Of a stretch of 64,000 nt of DNA, positions 1 through 12,918 are shown one piece after another. Position numbers and translations under genes: made by a program. How positions within the stretch are numbered: the stretch's first letter is position 1; every line of letters begins with the position of its first letter. The notes below the pieces were generated by a model that did no database searches, had not been told where the DNA came from, and saw nothing but the letters and a program-made list of their open reading frames with translations. Source of the stretch: Sipunculus nudus (lineage: Eukaryota > Annelida > Sipuncula > Golfingiida > Sipunculidae); the NCBI GenBank assembly GCA_026874595.1, contig CM049310.1:80595056-80659055 (forward strand), given 5' to 3'.

Positions 1-1746
1 GTACTTTCAATGCAATGCCGACGAGTACTGATATTTTTGTGATCAAAAATCAGCGAGTCATTTTTTAACAGAATATATGTATAATTTCAAATAATCAATT
101 TGACTAAGCAGCATCGTTCACAGTCCCTTTCGATAAATTGTAAGATATTCCCTGATAAAACACCCTTATTGATAATTAAAATACATTTTACTCTATATGT
201 ATCAAAACAAATTGATTTATAGCAAGAGGGATCATATTGAATATCACAGACACATATTTAGGCATCAGTTTGAGATACAAACAGTCCAAAGCTTAAGGAT
301 TAATCCACGCCTTATACTTAGAGCTTTCTGTAGTTTTTACGGCATACGGATACTCTCCATTAGAGTCACTACAAGACAGGGTCAACATATAAGTTTGTAG
401 TAACAAAAAAATAATTACGGATACTGTAGCACATTGTATCTGAGGCAAACATTAAACAACACATATCGAGTACTCATGCAATGATTATTTATTTAAAAAC
501 TCCAATCAACGAATCAAAAACGTCTTCTTATTCTCATATCTTCATTTACAGTGGAACATGTCCAATTAAAATACTTCAGGGACTGGTCTCAAGTGGTCAT
601 ATCAGACAGGTGGTCATATAACACGGTTCCTGGAAATTCAGGAACTGCACAGACCTTGATGAAATATTAAAAACGGATATACACATATTATACCTATTTT
701 ATTTCTATCGATAAGATATTGTTCAAAGGAAAACATGGGTCTTGTCTTTTTTCTCAGGAAACGTGCATACACTTACTTAAAACATAATTTAAATATCTTA
801 TTTGTATAAAGTTAACATATAAATAAACATATACATATATGTCACTGCAACTTGTTATATGAAAAGGAAAAGGCTGCAGCAAATTCATTAAAAAATTTAA
901 CGATCCGAAAAAGTATGTCATATTAAACAATATAATTTTTTTTCTGATTTCTTCGTATTTACGAATTCAACAAGAAGTTCAGAACTGCGTGTGGTGCCGA
1001 CTATTTACCAGTGCAGTGTTACCGCACTTAGGGGTTATCATGCAATACCTTGTGCCACACAGATTTCAAGATTAATTAACGACCAAAATGGCCACAATAT
1101 ATTGTAAATATTTCACTCCCACCTAAAAATTACCAAAAGGGAGCAATATTACCGGTCACAGCTTATAACTACGTCATTTTGTTATTGTCCGAGAAGTACC
1201 ACTTTAAGAAACAACCAAGTTTGATCTCAGTAAAAGATAAATCAATCAATGACGAGACCTTAATTGTGTTTAAATGAGCTCTGATGTTTAATGCGAGCTG
1301 TTCAAGACCAGTATGCCAGGTAGTTGCTGGAAAAATTGCACATTTCGTCGAGTATACCGTGATCAAGGTTTGATAGTGTTTAGCAAATTAGCTAATATTC
1401 ATTCGGGAATTCCGGTTCAAATTAAACGTGAGAAACGTAACCGATGGCGACTATAAAAGTCAGGAATTGAAAATGAGTGTGGAATATACGCCATTTAACC
1501 GCTGAATCAGTTACAACGGTCATTATATCCGACTGTATATAGGTCCAACTAAATGATAATGCTCAGAATATGGTCATTTTTAGGAGAAACAAGCAGCAAC
1601 ACGCATCAGTTGTTATTCCTTTGGCCTCTAGGTATTTGATAACAAGGAGGCGAGGATGACCGACTGGGTGTAGAAAGGATACCAGTGTGGTTCTCTGCGC
1701 TGGGGCCTGATCTATTTTCAACAGATCCGCTCCCGGCTTACTGTGT

Positions 1747-2100
1747 TTAGGTTTCATTTTCTGCATTACTACTCGATGATGGTACACTCCCAACTGATTC
1801 ATATATATGTTCTCTGGACATAACATTTGGCACATTTCCTTGACGAGTTTGTTCTGTAAAAGGAAATCAAGTAAACAATCTTAAATCAACGCGTCATGAC
1901 TGATTAAAAGAACCTTCCCTTGGAATATATGGAATATAAATGTTATCCTAAATTTACAATTTGATTTAGAATGTAACTATGCATTCTTGCTCTACATTAC
2001 TGTACATTATATATATATATATATCATCGTCTCGGCGTGGGTTTTTTTGTAAACAGCCGGGAGAAATAATAAAGAATCGTTTTTGACTGCTCTTGTTGAT

Positions 2101-2161
<61 letters not shown>

Positions 2162-3446
2162 CATTTATATATATCATATATATTAATCACAATAACACAA
2201 CAATTACCTACAAAATCGTAATAGTTACAATATATGTAAAGACATTGATTCTCCTGTATCCGCTATCCATTAAAGTTTAAAGGCACCAGAACTTTTTTAA
2301 ACATGGAAGCATTACATTACCTTTCAACGGTTTGCAGCTATGTAATGTGAATACAATGCAAAAAACGGAGCAAACAAGGAAAAGTAGTGTAGAAATGATG
2401 AAGCCCCTTAAGGAACTTGAAGAAACGGATGTCGGGACACTTTTCATTCTAATAGAAGTTAAGTAAATATCTCTGCCGGTCGTGTTGTGAACTAATAGTG
2501 CGTCCGTTATAAAGGCATCCACCAAGGTGGCCTCAATGTCTGTTAGGATAGGAAATGTACACTTAACGTAATATCAGTTTACATCAACTTACTGTTAAAT
2601 TTTGGAAAAAAATTGTATCAAGTAAAGGGAAACTGGCATATACATGTATAACCCGTGATCGCAATTTGTAGCAATTTAGAATGGGAAAGGCCTTTGTTGA
2701 TGAAAGCAAATACGGAAAAGGCCATGGTTGATCAATATAAATATATTGTACACAGTTATTTTGAACAAACCTTATATACATGTAGCATTGGACGGTGTAA
2801 TCACGTTGAGTAACGAGGTACTGTTACTCACCCGTTATGTTAACTTTGATATAATGGATTCCTGTCTGTGTAGCTCCAGTATTGTATACGCTACACATGT
2901 AAGTACCTGCATCATGTTTTGTGCCATTGTGAATGATGACATATCCCCAGCCCACCGAAGACAACCGTCGCCGTGAAAACCGTTTTGTGTTAATGACGGG
3001 AGTTGCGTTCTGTAAAATTCCGGGTGCCTGGTCAAACAATTTGATAACACTATTGTCAGGGTTCATTTTGCTGTACTTGACGGATAAAATGCCGTCTTTG
3101 TTAGAGATCGGGCATTTGAGGGGTATTGGGTTTCCTTGAGGGATCCTGACCTCTGATATTTTTGCGAAGGTCACGGAAAGAACTACAAGTAAATAGGATA
3201 GTATTCGGTGGTAAAAAATATGATTTAATAGACAGTGCGAATATCTTGACTCATCAAATTAAAAATGAAAACTGTACGCACTATTGTCGCAGTTAATTAT
3301 ATCTGTAATTATTTCTTTAATTAAGAACAACAATTATCAGCAGGTGAAATGAGAAACGTGAAATATCCTCAAAAAATGCACTGTTGGCAAAATATTGACA
3401 GTCACTGAACGTTCTCACCTGCAAAAAGAGTGATAAATAATTCCAT
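1747..3446 (-). CDS. Single V-like immunoglobulin-domain type I membrane receptor, copy A (intact, 4 coding exons)
   Basis: Probable cell-surface recognition protein; ligand unknown. Coding exons: 3446-3419, 3182-2832, 2539-2321 and 1853-1747. All introns are phase 1 with GT/AG borders (donors gtgaga, gtgagt, gtaatg) and the exons sum to 705 nt, giving 234 residues. The first exon (from ATG at 3446) plus the start of the second encodes a hydrophobic signal peptide. Residues about 20-126 form one V-like Ig domain with Cys33 (LKCPI), Cys106 and the F-strand signature DAGTYMC; the usual C-strand Trp is replaced (VKYS). Sequons occur at QNAT, HNGT, VNIT and HNTT. Residues about 127-171 are a stalk, about 172-192 the membrane segment, and the tail is about 40 residues with one tyrosine motif, IYESV (Tyr217). 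Compared with copy B the tail stops early at 1747-1749. I chose the start because no upstream in-frame Met precedes a stop. Family membership is firm; function is inferred. Confidence 0.83.
2104..2172. repeat. (TA)n microsatellite in the last intron-side flank of gene A
   Basis: An almost pure alternating TA tract of about 65 bases lies between the transmembrane exon (2321-2539) and the tail exon (1747-1853), within the last intron of gene A. A shorter (TA)n lies at about 2010-2025. The tyrosine- and isoleucine-rich open frames across it are microsatellite artefacts. Confidence 0.9.
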
Positions 3447-4554
3447 CAGAACGGATAAATTCCTACGTTCCCGAACTCAATAGTGTTTCTGACTGAACCA
3501 CGCGTACAATCCAAAATAAAAGGATAATACCTTTTTGGAAGATTTAGGTCAGGAGATTGTGCCCCACGTGACACACATTATACGAACACACATCCTCTAA
3601 TTATGTTTATCAAAACACTTCCTGGTAGAATCATTGCTATATATATTCTTGGAAAATCTCCTGGTTGTATTCATGATGACAGGGTTTTCACCAAACAGAT
3701 GCTGAGCACTATGTTTACAAGACCCATTTGATACGAATTATATATATCATCGTTTAATTAAAAAATATCGGTGGTATCATATGGTAATTTAAATAATCAG
3801 TGGCCTTAAATAAAAATTTATTATTATGATGACGATGATTATGCTCATGATTATGATGTTACTGACATTCTAAATTTAACTAAGTCATGGTTTGGTTTGT
3901 TCAATATAAAGAAAATCAGAATCATTTTTCACTTCGATATTAGGCTTAGAACAAGTAATATCATTTCAATATTGATTTTAATTAACTGAAGACGTTGAAG
4001 TGGCAGCACAAGATATAGGGTTCGCATCAATTCTAGTTTATGCAGATGTGCATGCCATTTATCACATTTCTTTTTAATTTTCATTTATTTTTCAAACTGT
4101 CATTTTCCCGAGATAAATAAATAATGACGTGACTCTATTGTGAAAATAATACATTTTATTATCACTGACTTATGTGTCTTCATTAAGCATTTATTAACAA
4201 AAAGCTGGTTTTACTAGGAACGTTTGTTTCTCCGTCCGGCATGACGGCTTGACAGCTGAAACTGCTGTAGCGGACAGTGCTTCAAACTTCAGTTCTCGCC
4301 ACCAGTGTAAGATGCACAAATTTTGTGTAACACGATCAAAATAACATATGATGTGAAATAATAACACACAGCAAATTAAAAATAATGTACAAAAATTCGT
4401 GTTCTTTTACCAAATTGTCTATCTTGTCTATCTTTCTATAAAATAAATCAAAGATACTTAGCATTTGGGGAAAGATAAGACAGTGCATCCCCCGACAAAT
4501 GCTCCAATTATTACATTTTATATTAAGGTACAAATCTCTCTAAAGGGTTGGGTT

Positions 4555-4865
4555 TATAGTCATATATCAACGAGGGTGTACGTCAGTCCACCCGACTTGA
4601 AACTTTGCCTTCCATGACTTTCGGGCCCTTCATTCTTGTAGCTTTTCTCGGGCGGCATATCAGGCATTGGAAGGTTATTCGTTTTACATTTTCTAACCGC
4701 CCATTACCAGTACCCCCTTACTCCTGGGTTGAGAGAGCGCACCCTTGTGGTAAATACTTTGGTTAGTTTTCTTAGCGCAGACGGCGGTCAGAACCGAACG
4801 CGAACCTACAACCCTGCGGTCACAAGTCCAGCGCGCTATCCATTACGCCATCACGCTCTAAATGA
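4555..4865 (-). repeat. tRNA-derived SINE
   Basis: On the minus strand the unit begins near 4862 with a tRNA-like head. An A-box-like tggcgtaatggatagcgc is followed about 30 bases later by a B-box-like ggttcgcgttc. A roughly 220-base unrelated body follows and ends near 4555. The anticodon arm does not pair properly, so this is a SINE head and not a functional tRNA. It lies inside duplication unit A. Confidence 0.6.
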
Positions 4866-5469
4866 AACGAAACTTTACAGACTATTCTTCCCCAGATTTT
4901 ATTGCACCGAATTAAATATTGAAATATATTTTACCTTTTATTCATAATGCTTTAAGATACTATTTCCCACCTTCTATCTATTCCTTTGAAACAAGTGTAA
5001 TATATTAAATTAATATCTACATAGAGAGATGCATCGGCTTATCTCAACTGGAACTGTCATGATAAATTTTGGACATCCGGATTATCTGCACTAAATATCT
5101 CTGTATAGTTTGCCAAATTATTTGGTTTGCACAGTGTCATTTACAAAGTAATTAGCACGCAGATTTCTCCGGGCTCATTGGGGGGATCAGGAACACATCC
5201 AGAATAATGAAATAACAAAATTACTCGTAATAAGCTAGATTTCCTGAACATTTAATTGATATTTATAAACATAAAACATACTGGTCTTTTCATTCTTTTG
5301 TACTTGTAGCAAAGTACTTAATCTCTATTAAAAAGTGCATGTAATGCAAGTAATAAAGTCGTGTTTGGTTAATTGAAAGAGAAGCCACCTGAAATAAAAG
5401 CATACATAATGTGTATTATCTCTGGTACCCCGGTTGGGGAAGGTGACACATTACAGCACTCCAGGAAAC

Positions 5470-5979
5470 TAGACCCAGTTGTGGCTGTGTTTAAAAAACA
5501 GAGCCACAAGTCCCTGCCTTTATTTATCTAGCGCACAGGGGCGCATGCAGGCGACAACGTTGTACCCACTTTGGGTACATTTAGCCCCTGTTTAAGCCGA
5601 AGGTAATTGGCTGTTGATTGTTTCAGTCTAACCGTGTACACTGCACTGCATGTACGTGTTACATCATCGCTGATAACTTACTAGCTGGCCCACCCAGCTA
5701 AAATGTGATACATGCGCCTGGCCACCTGAAACAATCCAGTGTGTCACCTTGGTAGCAACGCTGCCTGCCTGTAGGGAGAGGTTGTGTGTATCCAGTGGTC
5801 GAGTTACAGGACACTCACACCAGTGATGATGTAACACATGCATGTACTGCATGAACCAATCTGCACAGGGGCACTGGGAAAGGCACCCAACATCAGGTGT
5901 AGCCTACTCTCAGTCCGCTAGATAAATGAAACCAAGGACCTGTGGCTCAGTGTTTACAGCAGAGCCACAACTGGGTCTA
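5470..5979. mobile_element. Foldback MITE with 10-bp target duplication (Mutator-like candidate)
   Basis: The element has long terminal inverted repeats starting tagacccagttgtggct at 5470 and ending with the inverse, agccacaactgggtcta, at 5979. The arms stay recognisable for about 70 bases, to atttatctagcg/cgctagataaat. A second inner inverted pair is present: gtgttacatcatc near 5656 and gatgatgtaacac near 5825. It is flanked by a perfect 10-bp direct repeat, tccaggaaac, at 5460-5469 and 5980-5989. Long TIRs plus a 9-11 bp duplication are the hallmark of Mutator-superfamily elements. There is no transposase, so it is non-autonomous. Confidence 0.75.
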
Positions 5980-6505
5980 TCCAGGAAACATTACCGCACG
6001 CACACTCCCGGAATCATAAGTCGGCGCTGAACTTCATAACATTGTTTATTACCCACTGTCCGTGGTGTCCGGCCTGGTTCCACGGGTTTATAATGGTGTG
6101 GCTACTTCCATCATGATCTGCCTCCTGACCATTTGATAATGTCTGTTTAAATAGCCAGTTACCCTCATGAACGGTCCCTGGACACCCAAACATGACATTC
6201 CCAAACAGGTAACCTCTCTTACATCATCACTAGATTACTAGTTTCATCTCGATCCTAAACCCCTGTCCTATAGGTGATTCCACTATTCTGTTCTAACCTG
6301 GTCAGCAACATTTCTAGAAGTTTAAAACTAGTCCGACTGACGTCACTAAATACTGGCCATGTCTGTGCCTGAAATAACCTGCTAATCGCTTGCAGTACCT
6401 AGAACGACCTTGCAGCTGCCATGTCCTTTCAGCTGCTTGGCCGGTATAACCACTGCTACATCATACAGCTTATTTCTCGCTTATCCATATAACACATTTT
6501 CCATG

Positions 6506-6506
<1 letters not shown>

Positions 6507-6548
<42 letters not shown>

Positions 6549-6560
6549 ATATATATATTA
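6507..6560. repeat. (TA)n microsatellite
   Basis: About 50 bases of alternating AT, interrupted once by gtatgt. The surrounding 5990-6940 shows no coding frame or recognised repeat. Confidence 0.9.
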
Positions 6561-6944
6561 TTGGATTTGTATGTTACATAGTTAGATAGTATGTTACATT
6601 CATGTTCACCTGTCAGCAGTGTGTTCATATTGTTAAGAAATTGGGCATACCACAGTATACGTGTTCATCAGGCTTAAAACTATTTCGTCATTACGAAAAG
6701 ACTGAAAATGACTGAAGACTTTATTCTAGTATCTAATGTACCATAACACTGCAGTACATAGAAATACAAAAAGTGCTCTCATAAAGAAAAGACACCAGAG
6801 GGGGATCCTCATTTCGAACTCGAATTTTCATACATTACATCTAACCTTCTGACGCGGGGAAATTAACCAGATTACCCTTCTTGGAATTTAACTAACCTGA
6901 TAATCTCGTTATTAAACATGTTAAATCTCGATAAGCCTAGGATC

Positions 6945-7235
6945 GTCTAACGTTACATCCAGGGAGGTACTGAGCAAGTCTCCTTGGAAACCTGAAATCT
7001 GGTAACTGTGACCTATATATTCTTGGAGCTATGACGACAAACCTGATTTGAGCCCCTGGATACAATTTGTATCCGTGAGGGCCTGGAATCGTTTGACCCG
7101 ATATCTGAGGAGGTCCTTGGCAAATCTAGAATCTTAGGTAAAACGGAATATATATATTCTGCCAGCTACTGGCCAAAAAGTATGGTAATGAGCACTAAGA
7201 CAGGCAAGGCACAAATTTCTTATATTCGGGTTGCA
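6945..7235 (+). repeat. Dispersed repeat family R, block 1
   Basis: Contains the family's boxes: acatccagggaggt, ctccttggaaacctgaaat, a copy of gtgacctatat and gctactggcc. It matches blocks at 13880-15225 (inverted), 25430-26790 (inverted), 28185-28345, 33175-33535 (inverted) and 44785-45915. Non-coding. Confidence 0.6.
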
Positions 7236-7407
7236 CTTGTGTTATTTATCCGACGTCTCATCTTATAAAATTTCAGAGAAACCATTTAGCGGGCCGAGCA
7301 AACGGATGTGGTCGGACTGAATTGTATACATCTTGAATTAATCAGAATTCTACGTATTTAGTAAAAAATGGGAAACATGGGAAATAATATTCCAGGACGG
7401 GAAAGCT

Positions 7408-7832
7408 ATACTGTAGTTGGCTTCATATTCGCGAGGCTGAAATATCGCGATTTCTTCATTTTGAAAGTTTTGCAATGGTTTAATTTTTACGAATGCACCA
7501 GAATCTATGAAATCAAAGTACAATGATATTTACATTTATTATAAAATAAAAATAAATCCCACAATACGTCACTATTATGACCAGTATCATAGTCGATGTT
7601 TTGACAATTATCTTTACGTGTGTGCATGAAAAGGTTCCGATATACCATCGACAGGTTATGTTGTTGATAAATAATCCATGTTAACTTATCCATTTTTGCA
7701 GATGCATCATACCCTATTGTGCAACCTCGATAAAAGGTCATCTTACTCCCGAGGGTTTCATATTTGCAATTTTATCCCATTCGGGAATTTCGCGAAAAAA
7801 AACCCTCGTGAACAAAAAGGCAACCACAGTAT
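7408..7832. mobile_element. MITE, family with cgcgaa-rich termini, copy 1
   Basis: The left end, atactgtagttggcttcat followed by attcgcgaggc, is mirrored at the right end by cctcgtgaac and then ggcaaccacagtat at 7832. The same terminal sequence bounds a second element at 13339-13792. The roughly 425-bp length and absence of a transposase frame fit a non-autonomous DNA element. The target duplication cannot be fixed; TA is possible. The open frame inside it is not credible as a gene. Confidence 0.6.
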
Positions 7833-7839
7833 CTATCCA

Positions 7840-10110
7840 TCCATCTGTGATGTTTAGCCGTGTTATTCTATCTCCGTTAACTTGATCAAATGAGTAAAAG
7901 ATGAAAACTTCCTGTAGATAAGTATTTATGATACGAGCTTACGGATAACATAGTATCCTGTATCCAGGGGCTGTAGGTTTGATTGTCCTACTCTCATTAT
8001 GCTGTTGATCGCCTTAGTTGACTTGTTGGCATGGCTGATATATTTATTCTTCTTCGGGGATAGATTTATTTTACTTAGGCAAGACCAAGTTTATTTTTTT
8101 ATCGACATTCATAACATGCGTAAACACACCAATTATACATTTTCAAAAAATAAAATCCCAAAAATAACAAACGCCGCGGACTGGTTGTCATGATCCACAG
8201 TTAGGTCTTTGTTGCTCTTTTAGAACTCCTGCAGTCCCTGGCCTCTGCATAAAGGTGCCCATTCACCTGCCTTATGAAAAATAATTTCTGTGATTTATGG
8301 CTTCCTCTGTGTATATTTAAAGATCTGGGGGTAATTTTGGGCGTGAAAAGATCTTTTAAGGCCTGCATGAAGGATGTGTGAAATTGTTTATTAACAGAAT
8401 GTTTGTAAACACAGCAATGTTGACAAACGGGTAAAACATGTAACCTAAGGTAGAAGGTTGCATATTATGCGGAGGTAGAAAGGTCACTTGCTGCAAAACG
8501 CCATTTGCACAGCTCTCACTTATCTGACCTGCTGTCAAATACTCAACAAATTGTTGAATTTATTTTTATTAATTTGGCGGGATCCCACATATTATACACA
8601 GGTTGATATAAACAAAACAAGCAGCCTGTGTGCGGTTATATCATCGTTTTCTGGTCTATTTTTATAAAAGCTCCAATGGATTACCTTTAGTTTATAAAGG
8701 TAAGATAGATAATTGGGCCCCTTCAAGTATGAGCTTGCTAAGTTTGCTGTCTGAAATATAAAATGTTAGTTATTTTATAACTATTTATTAATAAACACAT
8801 TTACGTTCCTGTCACAGCATTTTACAGAATTTATGTTACGATCAACATGTTTAAAAAAATTTAAATTTAAGCTGCATGTCACAGGTCAGATGGTCATATG
8901 GTTAAACACTAAATCGATATCCAGTACACCCACACAGCGCTATCAATGCGGACACAAAGATAGAAAAATCGTACAGATTCCAAAAATACTGCAAATCTCT
9001 TCAGGAAATCTCATATTTAAGAATAAACATATTACAGATTTATGTTATTAATGAGTTTTCAGGCGGAAAGATGATGCTAATCAGAGTTAAACAGAGTGTT
9101 GAACTCAAGTAAGGACAAGATACCAGCTACAAGAGATATTTATTTATTTTTTTAACGTAATGGAAAACATGAAGTGCATATTTTCAGTAAATACCCTCAA
9201 TGCGGATTCAAGTCTTCAAGGAACAAAATAAAAGACCAATTAAGGACCAATCATCCCAAACATATAGCAGACGTCGGTTATCGTCATTAGTAATCATGTA
9301 AAAAGCCCCGCAATCATACTGTTATGGTACTGCTGCACGTCACGAGATGTCGCTCCAGTCTGTATCGCACCAACTGGTGACCGATTTGGAAACGACCCAC
9401 TGTACAGAAGGGTGTCGCTTTTTTCCGTTCGATGGTCACATTAAGGTTTTCTACATTATGTCTCACACTCCTTATGTTTTTGCACAATTGGATTATTCTT
9501 TGCATGTGTACCCAATCTGTCCTGTCGCTGACACAAAATATAACCAATTATTCAAAACTATAACACAAGAAAATGTTTCGTATTAATGTTTTATCTTCAC
9601 AATAAATAACATTCCGTGTCTGTTAAATTATAGTTTAACAAAATAAACGAACCTGAGAGTGGAAAAATATAGTTGTTGTTGATACTCCTTCTATTTTAAA
9701 TCTAATTCCTATGATTCAATACTTGTATATGAACAGATTAGAAATTAAAAATAAATTATAATATAAAGATGTTGATGAAGATCTCTCATTACATGTGTCA
9801 GTTGAAGCTTATGAACATGGACAATCAAATAACATTTATAGACCCTTCGGACTCGGTGGAGGATAAAAGAAAATGGCGCGCGTCTCTGTTACAAAGCGCC
9901 ATCTGTCGTCCATGACCTGCATAATTTACTTGATAAGAACCTTTTGATACGGGGGGGGGGGGGGGGCAGTGAGGAGGAGACCGCACAATTTTAAACCTGT
10001 CTGCTTCTGTGTTGAATCTTCTGTAATGTACATTACTAGTCTTGTGTTATTAAATGCTAACTTAAAAAAACCGTTACACTTCTAGATGACGCTTATTCAT
10101 ATATTTTAAT
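7840..10110. other. No gene recognised; poly-G tract at 9951-9966
   Basis: Short open frames here (about 60-80 codons, several overlapping on opposite strands) have no recognisable domain, no splice context and no repeat-unit conservation. A homopolymer G run of about 16 lies at 9951-9966. Confidence 0.5.
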
Positions 10111-10114
10111 CACA

Positions 10115-10665
10115 AGGCTGACATATAACAACTATAAAACCATCTCCGGTTGATAATACCCCCAATTTATGCGCGATTGTTGTAGGGTCAAAATGTCGCA
10201 GATAAGAATATACCAAACTTGGACTTCGAACCAAAACAGAAGTATCTTTAATCAGGACAGATGATAAACACATGAACCTACTACATGTCTGTCTTGCGCA
10301 CCCAGAGCTGTTCGTGCCTGAGTTATACCAGGCTCAGTCTGCATAGATAAGTCGATCGCAGACGGTATATATAATGAATTTTAGAGGATTACTTATATAG
10401 TAATAACGTGCTAAAATATGTGATTTCACGTAAAAGCTCTTGTATATCAAGTAACGTTGTCTTTTGTTTACACATTAATCATATGTCATTGTCAAAATGA
10501 CTGTGCGTACCTACCATACTGGATACGTATAATAATAATCATAATAATAATAATAATAATAATTATTAGTAGTAGTAATGAAGTACGGTGTAAATTCTGA
10601 ACACCGTAGCTTATGTTGATGACTATGTGAATAAAAATTTTGTGCTTGATCACACCCTTTATTCA
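10115..10665 (+). repeat. Low-copy direct repeat, copy 1 (partner at 41238-41830)
   Basis: About 550 bases recur in the same orientation 31 kb away. Shared landmarks in the same order are cacaaggctgac, aacaactataaaaccatc, cataccaaacttggact-like (here atataccaaacttggact), a (taa)n stretch, agtacggtg and cttgatcac. Both copies carry stops, so no protein is supported. Possibly an old non-autonomous element or a small segmental duplication. 10670-12240 beyond it shows nothing recognisable. Confidence 0.6.
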
Positions 10666-12249
10666 GATTTTTTGTTTAAACAACAGAAGCTTTCCTGGCA
10701 GACTTTCAATCATCGGGTGATACCAGGAAATTGACCTCTCATCACACTAACCAGACAGACAAGCGGCGGAAGAACCCTGGTGTCGGAACCCCTCATTCCC
10801 ACCTGCAAGACACCATTTATACATGACAAGACAACCGCTACTGACGATGTTTAGACACGAGTGGAATTAAGCTAGCTGAACCAATATCCTTAACGTGACA
10901 CCCAAGACCACGGCCTGCATGGCCCTTTATTGGTGGTTAAACTATTAACAATTGACACTTTAGTTACCACAAATAACACAAATGGCAGAAAACATACAAC
11001 ATTAGGACAGCCGTCGCACAAGTTTAAGATTAATTAAGACAAGCCTAATATTTAAATATCAATTTACCTATCCCCTTTAACTTTGCTGAAGGAGCTTCTA
11101 TCATGGGCGTTTGAGATATTCCTAACTATAGCGCTCTTGCTCTGTCCTTCCCTGAGGCCTATATTGTAATTAGTCTTTAACTTGTATTTAACATCATTAA
11201 CAAGCAAACATACGGAGATATTTATTATGGACATCTGAATGGTAAATCTGTATGTCAGCAGTAAAATAAGTGTTAATCTGTTTTATACTGTACAAATGGG
11301 GAAAGATGGATTGGACAGAATTTTATAAGATGTACTTTCAGGGTAGACGTGTACAGTCCAATTTTCGAGCTCAGAAACTTGGAGCATAACTTACGTAAAA
11401 TGCTGAGAGATTAATGTCAAAAACTGTTTAATGCACCTCATACTATATGATAAAGGTAATGGACTGAACATGCAACGAGTATGGTTTCTCTTAAAGGCAC
11501 ATAAACATTGGCAATACACTGTGTATTATCTAATTTTTTGCCGGGTCATTTTAACTGAATATAACAGTTTCCCCCGCAAAATCATCCCAGCACGAGGACT
11601 CCAAATGTTTAATACGTTGCAATGGCCTTCTCTGTGTGTGAGTGAACACAGTCTGTGTGTAAAACTCCCAAACAAGAAGAAACACAGAATTACACTCTTT
11701 GGAAGCTTGAAAAGTCTGGCTTTGTGAAGTTGCGCGGCACGGCTGCTAGGCATTTTATTTAGACCAATATTGACTAATAAGCAGCAATGACAAGCTCGGC
11801 ACGGTAATGTAAGTCAACGCGTATCGAAAAAATACAAAGCAATAAATTAGTAATATTTTATTTTGACATTGTTTTTATCTTAATTAGATACTTAACAATC
11901 TTAGCTACATTTTACAAGGGATGCTATGTCTCTAACCTAAAATCTCGTTCTATTGGGGTTTTAGCGACTTCAGCTATTTATCCTTTGCTTAGTAATTTTT
12001 AGGGTGACTTCATGCTGTACTAAGGTGCCATGTCAGCATTACTCCGTGTACTGTGAGCTCAAAACATAAATTAGATAATTCTGTAAAAAAAAGTAGGACA
12101 GGTGCGACCTGGTGTATTGTATCAGAATCTTGTTATCTAATCAGATTCACCGAATAAATAAGATTATGGTGTCGCTTTCAACGCTTCATTTGATAGCAGG
12201 GCATTGTAAAACATGATTCTCAATCATATTATTTGTTCTTCAGAATATT

Positions 12250-12783
12250 AATGCTTATATCCGTCCAGTACGGGTAATTAATAATGTTCACGTATCGACG
12301 CCTTGTTTAGTTCACGCGGATTTTAACACACGTGCAGTTGGCCGTTTTTCTCTTCTTGTATTACCATCTCGCTAAATCTTTTGGTTGATTCACTGACTGG
12401 CGTTATAACTCCTTTGCTGTCGCGTCGTTCTAGTTCAGCTTTCAGTTCAGGGCTAATTGGCAAATGATTGATTCCTAAAGTCAGATCATTTCCTACAGTT
12501 AAACTGGAACCTTTAGTACGTTTCGTTCACGTCCCTGACTGCAGTCATCAAAAGCTGAATATATTTCCTCGATGGTTCTTTCCTCCCCCGGAGTAGCAAA
12601 CTGGAAACCTTTAAGACAGCCTTGTCTATCGTGTGTATAGTAAAAGCTTATTAACGTGTACTCACGGGATGGCGAGTCCAATTTAGTTATAATGGCTGTA
12701 AAAGGTTTCGAGTTATCTGCTATGTTTGAGTCCATAATCAAAGATGGCGGAGGTTTGATCCCTGGCACAGTTTTAGTAAACAT
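12250..12783 (-). pseudogene. Ty3/gypsy gag-RT remnant with internal deletion
   Basis: The 94-codon frame starting at 12783 resembles the N-terminus of gypsy gag: a proline-rich GIKPPPSL, a NIADN motif, then FATPGEER and a Cys-containing end. Immediately downstream, in a continuing frame to about 12270, comes the beginning of reverse transcriptase: a GVITPV motif, a VIQEEKNGQLHVC-like stretch with an in-frame stop, then PRELNKA. Zinc knuckle and protease are missing, so gag and RT are joined by an internal deletion. RT is lost beyond about 12250. The LTR upstream (12919-13262) gives the orientation. Classed as a dead element. Confidence 0.75.
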
Positions 12784-12918
12784 TTTATCCAGGAGACGAG
12801 AACAGATCAGTTGAGGTTGCTACTGGCGATAACAAGTACATTTAGCGAGATCTGAGAAGAACGGGTCCTTTTTGTACTTAGGGGGTTTGTTGGCGTCAAA
12901 CGACTCCCGCTGTCACAA

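Larger units (their letters stand above)
345..5420. repeat. Segmental duplication unit, copy A
   Basis: This block carries Ig gene A plus non-coding flanks that recur around copies B and C. Examples: the downstream flank at 350-520 matches 18290-18440, and 1190-1400 matches 18660-18790. The upstream flank at 4980-5200 (agagatgcat... and ctccgggctca) matches 21361-21570 and 30910-31130. Upstream of the signal exon, 3560-3740 also matches 29741-29900. All copies are in the same orientation. Between the blocks the sequence is unrelated, so this is tandem duplication followed by insertions. Bases 1-344 before it show no recognisable feature. Confidence 0.75.

Noticed and set aside
2083-2280. 65-codon plus-strand frame rich in Tyr-Ile
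   Set aside because: It is translation of a (TA)n microsatellite inside an intron of gene A.
4780-4862. tRNA-like sequence as a functional tRNA gene (also 23080-23150 and 57000-57030)
   Set aside because: Box A/B-like motifs are present, but the anticodon and acceptor stems do not pair and SINE bodies follow.
9314-9586. Overlapping 77- and 79-codon frames on opposite strands
   Set aside because: No domain, no splice sites in phase, no repeat in paralogues; chance frames.
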